DNA of 64,000 bases from Flammula alnicola (lineage: Eukaryota > Basidiomycota > Agaricomycetes > Agaricales > Strophariaceae), in contig JADNRV010000148.1 in NCBI GenBank assembly GCA_015499995.1, forward strand, positions 62,001 to 126,000, read 5' to 3'. The translations under genes and the position numbers were made by a program. The stretch's first letter is position 1. Every line of letters starts with the position of its first letter. Positions 51,660 to 62,701 of the stretch are shown here, piece by piece. A model generated the notes under the pieces. It had not been told where the DNA came from and made no database searches. It was given only the letters and a program-made list of their open reading frames with translations.

Positions 51660-52520
51660 TCATGCTCTCACGCGATCCTCCCTTCTTCCAAAAATTATTG
51701 CCGCTTTATTGGGCCCCAAGCTCTTGATCTCGTCCTTCGTTAAAGGAGTTGAACGGTTGATAAGCTCTTGAAAAGCAGGCTTCACCCAATGCTTCAGTAT
51801 ATCGTGCTTCAAGGCTAGAAGAATCTTTGGAACGGGATCAATTGATATACCTTTGCCACTGGGGTCAATGGCGGCAACGACCTCTCTCGTGACACCATCG
51901 AACGCAAAGCGAAGCGATATTGAAAGGAGATCGTAAAGTTTGCCGCTTGCTCGACTGCGCTGCGGGGCTACTGGAGCGGCCTTCCATTGGATGGCAAACA
52001 CGCTGATCGGCTCTGGATAGGCGGCTTAGGCGGCGCTTCGAGTTTCAATACACTCCTGGAGCTAAACATCCTGAATGCATTGATAATTGTCAATTTCATT
52101 CTAATGGTCAAAAGCGCAACTAGTTACCCGTAATAGAAAAAATCAAGCAAAGCCTCGAATTCTGAGCACGTCACTTCTGGAAGATGTATCGGCTTTTCAT
52201 CAGAATCGCCGTCTTGGTTGCCCGCTGGAGTAGCAGGGCAGGAAAACATAGACTTGAAGACATCCGACTCCCGAATGAAGAAATGCCGGTGAACTTTGTA
52301 GAGACGTCCTTGTACCTATGAATGAGGGAATCTCGATTAATCGAAGGTAATATCCCGAAACGAACCGTAGAATAAAATTTCGCACCTCAAATATCGCCAT
52401 CCCAAGGTCAGGGAGGTAGTACTGCTCATGGCTATTCAGAGTAATGGTTGGAAAGACATCCTTGTTTGCTTCAATGACCGGCGCCGCAACTTTGGTGGAT
52501 GGAACCTGAAAGAATGACAT
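51660..52520 (-). pseudogene. BTB-domain gene 3, frameshifted
   Basis: Exons 52520-52386, 52315-52128 and 52070-51660 align with BTB gene 1. The first two exons are open (YYLPDLGMAIFE, VQGRLYKVHRHFFIRES, DEKPIHLPEVTCSEFEALLD). In the third exon the frame running from MFSSRSVLKLEAPP meets a TAG after GRPLQ, while the conserved LYDLLSISLRFAFDGV block continues in another frame, so a small indel lies in the linker near 51960-52000. The C-terminus is also shorter than in paralogues. Likely a recent pseudogene; an unrecognised intron is the alternative. Confidence 0.6.
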
Positions 52521-52984
52521 GTCGATCAGGAGTGAGATGCGCAGTGGATTATGGAATGAGGCAGCGAGGAGCGTACTCGAAGTAGATGGGTGGAAGCAAC
52601 AACAAGATTGTAACCCAAGGTGAGAGCCTTATAGCTGTCGTGGTGCTGTTTCCGCGTGTATCTGGGCGCTTATCTGGAAAGGATAAATAAGTTATCGATG
52701 GCCTAGATTCCCAAGAAAAATCCTATATATAGAGGTCCCCGTGGCTCTGTGAGACAATGCTTTGATCTCAGCGGGACACATAGGAGTTCAACGGTTACCA
52801 TTTAATTCTCAACTTTGTCGTCAGTCTTGATATCCAATAACCTATTACTAGCACGAGCACTAGCCGGTCGTATTCCCTCCAAACCTACCATAGCGTGAAT
52901 GTTGAACGTAAATTTAATTTTACGAGATCCATGTGAAGCAGTGAAAACGAGCAGTGCAGATATTGACGTAGTTGGAGGGAGGGG

Positions 52985-53888
52985 TTAATCATCTGAATAG
53001 AATTCGGGCGGGAGGACGATTGAATCATTGAATATGCTTCCGCCGAAAGAGACCGATCGAGTCAACATGTGTTCTTCACGCCATTTGCAGATAATCGCCG
53101 TCTTCTTGGGCCCCAACGCACTTATCTCCTCCCATGTTAAAGGAGCTGGACGGTTGACTAGTTCGATAAACGCGGGTTGGACCCAGTGTCGGAGTGCGTC
53201 ATGCTTCAGGGCCATGGTTAGCTTGAGGACAGGATCCATGTTTTCTCCACGGGAATCGATAGCGCTAATGATCTCGTCCGTGAGTCGATTGAATGAGTAG
53301 AGGAGCGATATCGAAAGGAGGTCATGCAACTCCCTCACTTCAGGCGAACTGGGAAGCTGTGGAATTCCAAATCCGCCGATCTCCGCAGTTTTGGACACCT
53401 CTTTTGTCTTCAACTTATTGGAGTTGAACATTCTAGAGATTGCATACATCATCGATGCGCCTTTTTAAATGCTGGAAGCAGAATCCCATACCCATCGTAA
53501 AAGAACTCTAGCAAGGCCTCAAATTGTGCGGCCGTCACTTGTGGAAGATGTATTGGGTTTTCGTCGGAACTGCCGTCCTGACCTCCTGGACCGGGAGGGT
53601 GATCAAACATCGCCTTGAAGACATCTGACTCCCGAATAAAGATATATCGATGAACTTTATAGAGATGCCCTTGGACCTAGAACAAGAAGCGTCTCGTCAA
53701 ATTCAAGCCATTCCATGATCAAATTGACGTACATCAAATATTGCCATTCCATAGTCGGGAAGATAGAATCGTTCATGGTGGATCGGAGCTGCGAGTGGCA
53801 ATACATCGCTATCTGCATCTGAGCTGGCAGATACAGCATTGACAGTGGTTGATGTAGCCGTGGAGGAGGGACCAGACGATACTGGCAT
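52985..53888 (-). CDS. BTB-domain protein 4
   Basis: Exons 53888-53733, 53676-53492 and 53432-52985 give 262 aa in frame. The BTB core reads RFYLPDYGMAIFD, VQGHLYKVHRYIFIRES, DVFKAMFDHPP, and ENPIHLPQVTAAQFEALLE. The third exon has LHDLLSISLLYSFNRLTDE and ends VLPPEFYSDD. It is the most diverged member of the cluster and retains an intact frame, which suggests that it is maintained. Confidence 0.75.
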
Positions 53889-54764
53889 ATCGACGAGGGG
53901 AGAGATGGCTTGTTGATTTTGGAGCGACGATCGCGAGAGCTACGCAGGATCCCAAAAACTCAGAGAGACCTTGCGAAAACTGTTTCTAACGACATGCTAT
54001 CTCCACGTGCACGTAACGTGCACTATCTGGGCGCTTATCTGGAGAAGTAAAAAGTTATCGATGAACTCACATCGTCACAAACGCCCTCAACAGAGGCGCC
54101 GGTGAACCGAAATTGAAGCGGCAGAGAAACAACGCTTAAAGATCCTACAAATTAGCATCCGTAAAATCACAGCCTCGGTGTCCACAAGGAGCAGATCCGG
54201 CATTTCTGAAAGCCGACGGGCAAAAGCGGGTTCATGCATCTGCCATCACACTACATGCATCCTTGTGCAGTACGCACATCCTACCAGATATCGCTGTCTT
54301 ATCTAACCTTCCAAACTGTCATGCACTCATGCGGCCCATCGAGCAGTCAGCGCGACTTGAGTGCGACGGAAGCTAGGATACAAAATAGAGATTGTGAGCT
54401 TTTCTAACATTTCAGCGAAAGACTGGGTCTCACACTGGCGAACTTCACAGATGTGAAAACTTGGAGCGCTGTCAGCAGGTGCGGCAACACGCTGACGTGA
54501 CTTGCGCGATCAGCGCAAGAGATTCAAGAAAGGCTCGGATTCAAAGCGGAAATCCTTATCATTTCAATCTGAAAAGCGGATCGGCACACTCATGGAGGCC
54601 ACCTGGTGACACCACTGAATTCGTAGATCCCATCATGAGCGAAGATATAAGTGCAAGTGATCAGACCTTGCAGGCTTCATGGTACCATGAACCCTTGACA
54701 AGATCTACATAGCCACGTACCTCAATTTCTTGTAAATGTCTGATTAAGCCGGCCGCGTTCCGAA
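53889..54764. other. Divergent intergenic region
   Basis: Divergent promoter region between BTB protein 4 and the membrane-protein gene. No gene or repeat was recognised. Confidence 0.4.
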
Positions 54765-55853
54765 ATGGTAGGAACCTACATAGATGGCATTAGACAGTTG
54801 TCAGACAGCGTCAGGGCGACTCTGCAACTCCAGGGTCGCTACCACAGTTCCTATAAGGCTGTACACGAACGTTTTGCTCAATCCCCCATGGCTTCTCTAT
54901 CATCCACCTCTTTGACGTCTACCGTCCAACCACCTCCCATACCCAACGGTCGCGACCTTTCTATGGTTGAAGCCGCACCTGTACTAAATCAAAGTACACC
55001 AGCTGAGAAGCCCAGGGTGTTTCGACGAGTTCGACCGGGACTCCGCCGGGTCGCGAAGATTACTGCTGACATTTTCGCGGTCCTCTTCATTGGGCTCATC
55101 TATGGTCTCCCTGGGGCGTTGTTTGTTGGCATTGTAGCGGTGTAAGTAAAGAAGTTAGTTTCTAAGTTTGATATTCAAACTGACTGTTATTTGCAGATTG
55201 ATGATTGGGTTATCCTTTGGTGTCATAGCGGCAGATGGCGCAATTGCACTGTTTGTCACTTCGTTTCTTCTTTCCAGCTCCACGACTTATACCTGCGTAT
55301 AATTTTGTCCTCCAGATTGATAGGAAACGCGATCCTTCGAGCTGCCCACCTAGCACATTACACAGACAATGCATCTGCAGCTGCGATCGGTGCCACAGGA
55401 GCTGTTGTCGCCGTCTTGATCGTCGGATTGCTCGTTCAGTGGATCCCAACTGACGCAAACGACCAATTGCCGTGGCCTGTGTCTATGTGCTGCTGCGTCT
55501 TGGTGATGACCCTCGCTGGTACCCTTGGCTGCGCGATCTTAAGGCACAATCACGTCGACCTCGGGGGCATCGACGTTCTACACGCAACGCGGGCTGGGGC
55601 ACTAGGGGGAGGCATTTTAGGACCCGGGATGATTATTGCTGGTCCCATCATGGCTGCAGCCCTCACGATCATCCTTTCGCCTCTCTGGTTGGCCATGTCA
55701 ATGGGTCTGAGATGGGTGTATGTACGATCAAGTGAGAGCTGGAGCGAAAGAGGAGTGCACAGGTCTTCATATTGTTATACCTACGGGACCTGCGGGGATG
55801 ATTCGGACATCGAAGAAGAGTTGGAACAGATTCCGCGGAGCATCCGTAGATGA
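54765..55853 (+). CDS. Small multi-pass membrane protein (paralogue pair, 1)
   Basis: Three exons from ATG 54765 (MVGTYIDGIRQLSDSVRAT) to 55853. After a Ser/Pro-rich N-terminus and a basic stretch (RRVRPGLRRVAKI), hydrophobic segments follow: FAVLFIGLIYGLPGALFVGI, LMIGLSFGVIAADGAIA, AIGATGAVVAVLIVGLLVQW, VSMCCCVLVMTLAGTLGCAI and AGPIMAAALTIILSPLWLAM. Gly- and Ala-rich helices give about five membrane spans. The C-terminus is hydrophilic and acidic (DDSDIEEELEQ). It shares LIGN..L, AA.IGA.G and the VD/VN-GG-D/M-ATRAGAL-like block with the gene at 58005. I do not recognise the family. Confidence 0.65.
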
Positions 55854-56021
55854 ATCGTGGCGTGTGATAACTTATACCTACTCGCAATGTAACTTACTTG
55901 TAAATAATGGATTTCGAATCAAGGCATCTGGCAGTACTACTAGTAACTAAGCAGTTTTTCTCACCCGGGACCGTCAAGTGATGATGAGTTCCCGTAGTCT
56001 ACGTCTACGGCAGGATGTAAC

Positions 56022-57696
56022 TTAAGTAGATGGGACATAAGTCACAGCCCCAGTAGTCGAATCTCTACGAGGAATATATACAGTTTCCGGGGCCTTGATC
56101 CAAAATGAATCAATAGTCAGGTTATTACTGCGATATATTGAGATGGCATCGTGAAGAAAACCTGAGTGCACATTGTTCCTCGTCACAGCCTGAGGCTTAG
56201 AATGACGGAAGCACCGCGGCAGATCTCTCTGGTCGAAGGGAGCGCCCGAGGTACGTAAAGTCAACTCTTCGAGTTCGGGAAATGAGTCGGTGCACATGGA
56301 AAATAACGGTTCCTGGGAGTTTTTCATTAGAGACGGAGACGGCCTATAAATCATGAAGAGGACTCACGAGTAACCTTTGCAATTCGCATGCATCACGAAA
56401 GCGCGAACCAATCGCTACACCAAATCTCCTCAAATTCGTAAACGAGGATAGAAGGGAGGCTAGGCCCTCTCGCAAAGGCAAAATCCATGACCTGTCTCCC
56501 CAACCCACAAAAATTTGGAGTTCTAGAAGAGAATTCGAGTGTTGTTCGATGACGGTCTGCAGGAGGGCATCTAGAAGATCGGCCCTCAAAGGCCCAATTT
56601 CGATGTGGTGCAAGGCTAGAACCTCCAATCCTTGGAAAGACTTGAGATATGACCCAAGTGAATGACGACCGTTCAAGTTAGCCACTAGTCCAGTAAGATG
56701 TATTCTTTGATTGAGAAAGATTTCCCATATGTTATAGTTCAAAACATAATACACGGCATTTGTAACCGCGAGATATTTGAGTTTCTGAAAATGGCGCATT
56801 ACAGGGAGGAGGTCCTTTGGAGAGACTCCCAATCCGTTTACACTTAGGTATGTAATTGAGAGAGGAGCCTTGGAATCATCGGCATCGAGCACTTTGAAAA
56901 GGGTGGAAATCGTGGTTCCCGGAAGGCTGACTTCCAAATGCGAGAGGTTCGGGCTTTGTGAGATGAGCTTTGCTGTGAGTTCTGGCATAGAAACACGGAA
57001 CCAATACCCCCGCCCATACCGGTTCCCATCTACGCACTCCACGCAAAGTCTCTGCAGATTGGAGACGGCCATAAATGAAGTAGTAATTTGGAGCGGGAAA
57101 CATATGGTGAGATCTGTGAGAGGATAACTTTTCATACCGTTCACAATGAGGTCGCAAATCCAATCGGGATCGTCTGGCCCAATAATACAGCTGAATAGTT
57201 GATGTCACTTCAAAAGAAGGTTCAACATGAACGCATAAACGTACATTACTCTGTTCACATTCTTGAAAGACCGTATTGCAGCTGCAAGACGTTTGAGCAT
57301 GGTCCTCTCCATCAGATCGATTACTTTCGCAGGATCATTCAGGAATGAGGCGGTGAAAGAGGCGGTGAAATCGATGGTGATTGTGCGAGCAAGAGAGCTT
57401 GCAGCAAAGTTTCCGTCTGATAGATCTCGCAATTGGGCGAGACGAGTTCGCACGCTGGAGGAAAAACCCCCAACATTGATATTTGAAAAGAGCAACGGCT
57501 GCACGATGTCCTTGAACTGTCTGGAAACCAGACATAGGTCACGAAGCTCGGCCTGATTGGGAGGTAATGCAGCCTATCGCATGTGGAACACATCAGAGAG
57601 ATTGAGCCAGATCTTGAAATATGGTCGAAAGCTCACCAGCGCAATTATTTCGTGAAGTAGCTCCACAGGAAAGGCGACTCTTGGATCTAACTCCAT
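56022..57696 (-). CDS. F-box/LRR protein, copy B
   Basis: Intact paralogue of the disrupted gene at 29063. ATG 57696 gives MELDPRVAFPVELLHEIIAL, spliced in phase at GTGAGC to ALPPNQAELRDLCLVSRQFK; the two exons together form the F-box. After ARTITIDFTASFTAS and ERTMLKRLAAAIRSFKNVNR, leucine-rich repeats follow (SNLQRLCVECVDGNRY, SQSPNLSHLEVSLPG, HFQKLKYLAVTNAVYY, ALHHIEIGPLRADLLD, NLRRFGVAIGS). A final exon starts with EPLFSMCTDSFPELEELTL. A probable SCF adaptor with unknown target. It sits between the two related membrane-protein genes. Confidence 0.8.
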
Positions 57697-58004
57697 AACT
57701 CGCCTCTTGAAGAATCAATGAAGCACAAAGCCTTGCTGAACGATGAGGTTCAGGACAAGTGACAAGAAGTTACACAAGTTTTAGAACTCTGGTTTCTCCT
57801 CGCGCATGATCACGTGACAGGATAATACATTTTATCTTGGTGTATTTTTAGAACACTGTGACACGTATATGCAGGCATACGCTGGGAAAAGCTAGTCTCC
57901 TTTGCAGACTAGGGAAAAGCCAAACTTCAATATTTCAATATTCAATTTTCATATCGACTCATTACCCAAGAACATTGTTCGACCCCAGGAACCATCCGTT
58001 TACA

Positions 58005-58812
58005 ATGGTACTTGAAGCCAACGCCGTCCCAGTTCGTATTCAATTCGAAGCAGAATCTGGGCTCCCAGTAATTGCGGAGAAGAATTCAGACACGAAGAAG
58101 GACACAGAGAAGGACACAGAGAAGGACACAGAGAAACCAAGAGCCAGCCATGGTATTCTATGGATCATCCGCAGGACATCGCTTAAGATTCTTTTGCCAA
58201 TATTCGGCGTTATTGTAGTCCCCGTGTAAGTTGACCATTCCATGATTTGAATTCCTAGCTCTAGTCGTGTTGACGGTAGTTTTCCAATGGCAGTTCTTTC
58301 ATGTCCTTTGTTGCGATAGACGGAGCGGCAACCCAGTGCGTCTTCTAAACTTCTAGAGTCTCTAAATTAACTCAAAAACTATGCATAGGTTGATTGGAAA
58401 CGTCGTTCTTCAACAATTGATGCCCAGTGGTGTCGCATCCAGCAACAACAATGGCTCTGCTGCTCTTATCGGTGCAGTGGGCACTTGCGTCGCAAATATT
58501 CCCAGCTCCCTCATTATGAATTACTTTACACCGCCTCGCTTTAAAACAAATGACCGACCCTGGTATATTTCGGCCTTCACGTCTTTCCTGAATGTAACCC
58601 TCGCCGGAGCGACTGGTTGCACCGTCCTGCTGCACTATGGCGTCAATGTGGGAGGCATGGACATTCGATACGCAACGCAAGCGGCGGCGCTTAGTGGTAT
58701 TGTAATGGCTCCTCTAGTCAAGCCAGTCTCGCGCTGGCAGATAAGATGCATTGAGCTCGCAACAGAGAACATTGTAAGGTTTATTGCATATCTTCAGCCA
58801 TGGTTGGAATAG
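58005..58812 (+). CDS. Small multi-pass membrane protein (paralogue pair, 2)
   Basis: Three exons from ATG 58005 (MVLEANAVPVRIQFEAESG) to 58812. The N-terminus carries three tandem DTEK units (12-bp repeats near 58090-58135). A basic segment and the hydrophobic stretch ILLPIFGVIVVPV lead into exon 2 (SFMSFVAIDGAA) and exon 3, with further spans near ALIGAVGTCVANIPSSLI, FLNVTLAGATGCTVLLHY and AALSGIVMAPLV. The motif MDIRYATQAAAL parallels IDVLHATRAGAL in the gene at 54765, so the two are diverged paralogues. Function unknown. Confidence 0.65.
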
Positions 58813-58925
58813 TAAATTAGTAGCAACCTATTAGTTGATAAATTGTACTGGTCAGTATTCAATAATTTCCAACAAAATGAACCCATGAGCGGACACAGGC
58901 AATATTGATAATGTCCTCCCTCCCA

Positions 58926-60754
58926 TCACGACAAGTCGGACATCTGATACACATGTGTCGTCGTCTCCTTCTTGCGTCCCATCTTCCTATTCCCAAACTT
59001 GACCAAAGCCACTCTCCTCTCCACGCGCGTCACTTCCGGGCCAACCTTGTGTGGAGGCACGACACGCAGGCTAGGCTGCTCGCGCGTGTCCGTCGAGAGT
59101 GTAATGCTGACGGTCATATCAGGCACTGTCATGCCCTCCCGGACGAGCGGTACTTCATCCAAGTCGACCTTCACAAATTCAGAATTGTCATCCTCGCCGC
59201 CCCTCTTGGGATGGGGCAGCGCCGTGAATGGATGGATCGTGGTGAAGCCGATGAAAGCAGGCCAGTCGTTATCGATGCATTTTCGGTCAAACACACGGAC
59301 GACGACAGTCGATAGGTCGCTGACTTCCATGTCGAAGCTCTCTTCCCAGTCCGGTTCGTTGGTGTCGGGCTCCTCGAAGGTCGTGTACATCTCATGTTCG
59401 TCAATCGTGATAACGGCGAAAGAAGATGGTGCACGTCGTCTTTTCACTTCCTCTACTTCCATGTGCTCGATGTACTCTGGTGGGTATGGGTCCAATTCGC
59501 ACTGGGGACGTTGGAGGCCCCGAGCATTGCGAATAGTGAACCGCAATATGCGAGGTTTGCTGGAAGGGCCAGAGGAGCGTCGAGAGAGAATTGACTCGTA
59601 GAGCGAAAAGAGAGGAGATATGGTCAGAAGGAGCGGCAAGATCTGTACAACAATTAATTACATACAACTGCGTGTGACAAGAGAGGAAACAAGCTTACTT
59701 GGCCAAATCCCCATTGGTTGTTAACATTGTTCGCGAGGGTATTGAGACGGAGCTCGAGCTCCGTCATGGCGATAGCCCACGCAGCAAGCTATGAAAAGAG
59801 CGTAAACAACATGAAGAGCAGGTGGAAGCTTAATAAGACGACTCACTAAGCTAACGAGTATGGTTTTCCCATAAAACCTGTACCATTTTCCTGTCCCTGA
59901 TGGCGCCCAACTGAGTATCTGGGTAGCCACTCCTTGCAGCAATTCATGAAAAATCTGTCGAGGGCGTAACAAGCGGCTCCTATCAAGCCGGGATGAGCCA
60001 CGGACAGGGGAAAGTATAACGGGAAGCCATGGGCATACGTGCGTGTAGTTTCACCAGTCGCGAAATTCTTCCTCGTCACCGTCTCTCTATGGACTTCATT
60101 CTTTGGGTCATACTTAGGCTTCAGAAGCGCCTGGCTCCCAATACTCGAGAACAGAGCCCTCATAGCGATCAAGATCGTCTGACTCCCCTTGATTGCCCTC
60201 CACACGAAGAGCAACGTAAGCACACCCCATCCGGCCAGGTTGAGGTATCGCCCACTGCCCAGCGCAGGCAGACTCGCGCCGAAGAAGATCAAGCGTGTCG
60301 CTGCGTTGCATCCGGGGGGCCCCGAGCCAAACGTGGGTGCGGATATCCACACGTACATGGCGAAGGAGTACGTAAAAGCCGATCGCGTCCAGTTGGCGAC
60401 GATTAGGAGGGGCGAGTGCACGGAGCGCGTGGCGTTTTTGCTAGATGAGGGGGACATGATTTCGGAGAGGCCAAATGCTGATGCGAGGACAGGTAACAGA
60501 AGGACTGGGATGCATTATAAGCAGGAAGAACGTCTGAGGTGGCAGGAGACAATGGGCACTTGCTTACCGTAAACGACGACGATCGCATCGAGTAAAGATA
60601 TCTCTCTTCGCACCGCGGTTACTATGCTTGCTATGATCAAGGAAAGAGCGGTAGAGGTCATTGCCCAATATGCGCCTGGAGCATCGCTGGGCGAGAAACG
60701 GACGAGAAGGACTGTTATTTCCACCACATCAGCAGTTATCCTGCTTGTCACCAG
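58926..60754 (-). CDS. Multi-pass membrane protein with C-terminal C2-like domain
   Basis: Start near 60751 (MTSRITADVVEITVLLV). Four introns are inferred, at about 60481-60570, 59956-60002, 59788-59850 and 59644-59698. Hydrophobic segments appear in ISLLDAIVVVYVLLLPVLA, FTYSFAMYVWISA, GWGVLTLLFVWRAI and HELLQGVATQIL. The last 200 residues are cytosolic and resemble a C2 domain: ILRFTIRNARGLQRP, SSFAVITIDEHEMYTTF, DWEESFDMEVSDLSTVVVRV and AFIGFTTIHPF. The usual Asp ligand loops are partly kept (FDRKCIDNDW), so calcium binding is uncertain. The end (KFGNRKMGRKKETTTHV) is basic. A membrane-anchored C2 protein suggests a role in lipid contact or trafficking, but this is inference. Confidence 0.65.
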
Positions 60755-61781
60755 CGGCTGTATTCACGCACCTGATAGAAGAGACTGCAGATATAGAGCT
60801 ATTCGCACCCCAGCTCCTGTATTAAGAGTTTATTATTGAGTTACGTTCAGCTGTTTATTTCAGCTCCTTCGCACCTGAAATGTCTGGATTACTAGTGACC
60901 CAAGTTCAGCCCTCATCCATGGAATTTTGGAGAGATTCTCAAAGAAAGCACTACTAACCTAGATATACCCTGGCAAACTCCATCGACTTCGGTCGACATG
61001 GTTTGCTTCGAGAACAAGGGGTTGGGATTGAAAGAGGCACTTGAACGTCGTCGACATTTTTAACAGCAAATCCGTGGTTGTCGTCGCGGTCAACGTCAAT
61101 TAACAGGCACGGTGATTTGATGACAATGACAGGGGAGATCACGATTGCTATCAGGGGCTGTGCTCTATAAATCTCACGTGAGGGGTAGACACGGAATTAG
61201 GGAGTGACGGAATCAAATTGAAATTCCTTGTTTTGCAATGTTCATTCCTTAGAAAGCAATTGCAAGGCTTTGCAAGGCTCTGTAAATTCTTGACCTCAGA
61301 TATCATGCAGGGACGGCTAGAATGTTTGAACTGCGATATTTTATTTTTCTATTCCTGATGCTATAACGATAACAAGAACGGACAGTCGATAATTGCTACA
61401 TTGGTGTGGGATTAGTCCCCTAGTGGGACAGCAGAATCACGGAAAAGTGTTCTACAATAAAGATAGGGCCGTATGAAAACAATGGGGTAGAATGTTGGTG
61501 ATGTGTCTGTTGATTGTTGGTATATAGGATAAGCGAATCTCGGAAGAGAAAATCCGTCAAGCGATACAGTGGTGGTGATGGATGGGTGGGTATATCTAGC
61601 CATGTCCAATATATGATACAACGGTGGGTTTCGACAGTAAGCGACCATGTGCGCAACGTGAGTCGAAGGAATTAGTGGATGTGGGTGTGCGACGCGGAGG
61701 AAACCGAAGTCGTTGTAGAATTTTCCGAAGGCGAACGAAAAGCCCGAAGACACTCCCAAGGAGGGTCTCAAAATAGGGTCA
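60755..61781. other. Intergenic region upstream of the C2-domain gene
   Basis: No gene recognised. It contains the promoter of the C2 gene and the 3' UTR of the Clp1-like gene. A small AT-rich area with the repeated word GCAAGGCT (about 61262-61280) is the only pattern seen. Confidence 0.4.
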
Positions 61782-62701
61782 TTAGTGGTGACCAGAAGCG
61801 GCGAGGTTGAGGGCGCCGAGAATAATCTCCCAGGCGAGATCCAACGTGTCCCAGAGTTCAGGATCGTGGAGCCCGAGGGCTACCATGTCCTGCCAGAGCT
61901 CCTTGACGTGCGCGGCGTGGGTTGTCAGTGTCTGCAGGCTGGAGCCGGCAGACGAGCATAGGTAGGCTGAGAGTTGGTGGAGGGATGAGCCGGATGCAAG
62001 CGTGGATTGGACGGTATGGTGTGACAGCCCGTGAACGAATGAAGAGGGGAGAGGGAAAAGTGACTTCAAGACACTGTCGAGGCTGTGGCTATATAGGTAC
62101 CCATGGAGCACCTTGAAGGCCGCTGGAGAGGGAAGTGCGAGGGGTAAAACGGGTATGTGGAGCATTCCTTGTGATGGAGGAGACGAAGGGGGTAGCCGGG
62201 GCAGAGCGGAGCATTGCGCTGCGATTATGATGTTGTGCACTGGGAACATAAATACGTGTTCATTGGCAGATGATTTTGAGGACGCAACAGCGAGGATATG
62301 GGTGGGGTATGTAGGCTGGGCGGAAGAGGAGGACGCGCGGAATGGAACAGACATAATTTGCGGCACATGCGATTTGGGCATGGTGGTCGGCAAATGAGAA
62401 GACGACAGGGCAGAAATGCCTGCGAGCATTCTACGTGACAAAACGCGTTAGTCAGTGTTTGGAATAGAATGGAATACACGTACTGATGCGCCTTGGGCCG
62501 GAGACCCCTGCGGATGTACTCTGCTGGTACATTGGCGAGCTCTGGGGCTACAGCCATGATAGCTTCGCGCGACACCTCAGCGAAGGGTGGGCGAGCAAGA
62601 GTGCGGGGGAGCTGTACGCTCGGAGATGACATGGACATCGCCTGGTGGTGACCATGGCCGTGCATAGCGAAGGAGCTCGGGTGGGAAGCGACTTGGAACA
62701 T
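61782..62701 (-). CDS. clp1: Clp1-like protein (clamp-connection regulator)
   Basis: Similar to Clp1 of Coprinopsis and Ustilago, needed for clamp cells and for maintaining the dikaryon after mating; in Ustilago it also acts through the mating-type regulators. Two exons, 62701 to about 62482 and about 62431 to 61782, are joined through a GTACGT donor and a CACGTAG acceptor to read RPKAHQMLAGISALSSSHLP. The N-terminus has VSREAIMAVAPELANVPAEYIRRGL. The central part reads TYPTHILAVASSK, FMFPVHNIIIAAQCSALPRL, IPVLPLALPSPAAFKVLHGYLYSH, and the C-terminus is helical (WQDMVALGLHDPELWDTLDLAWE). The match is from memory of the family and no search was possible. About 286 aa. Confidence 0.65.
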
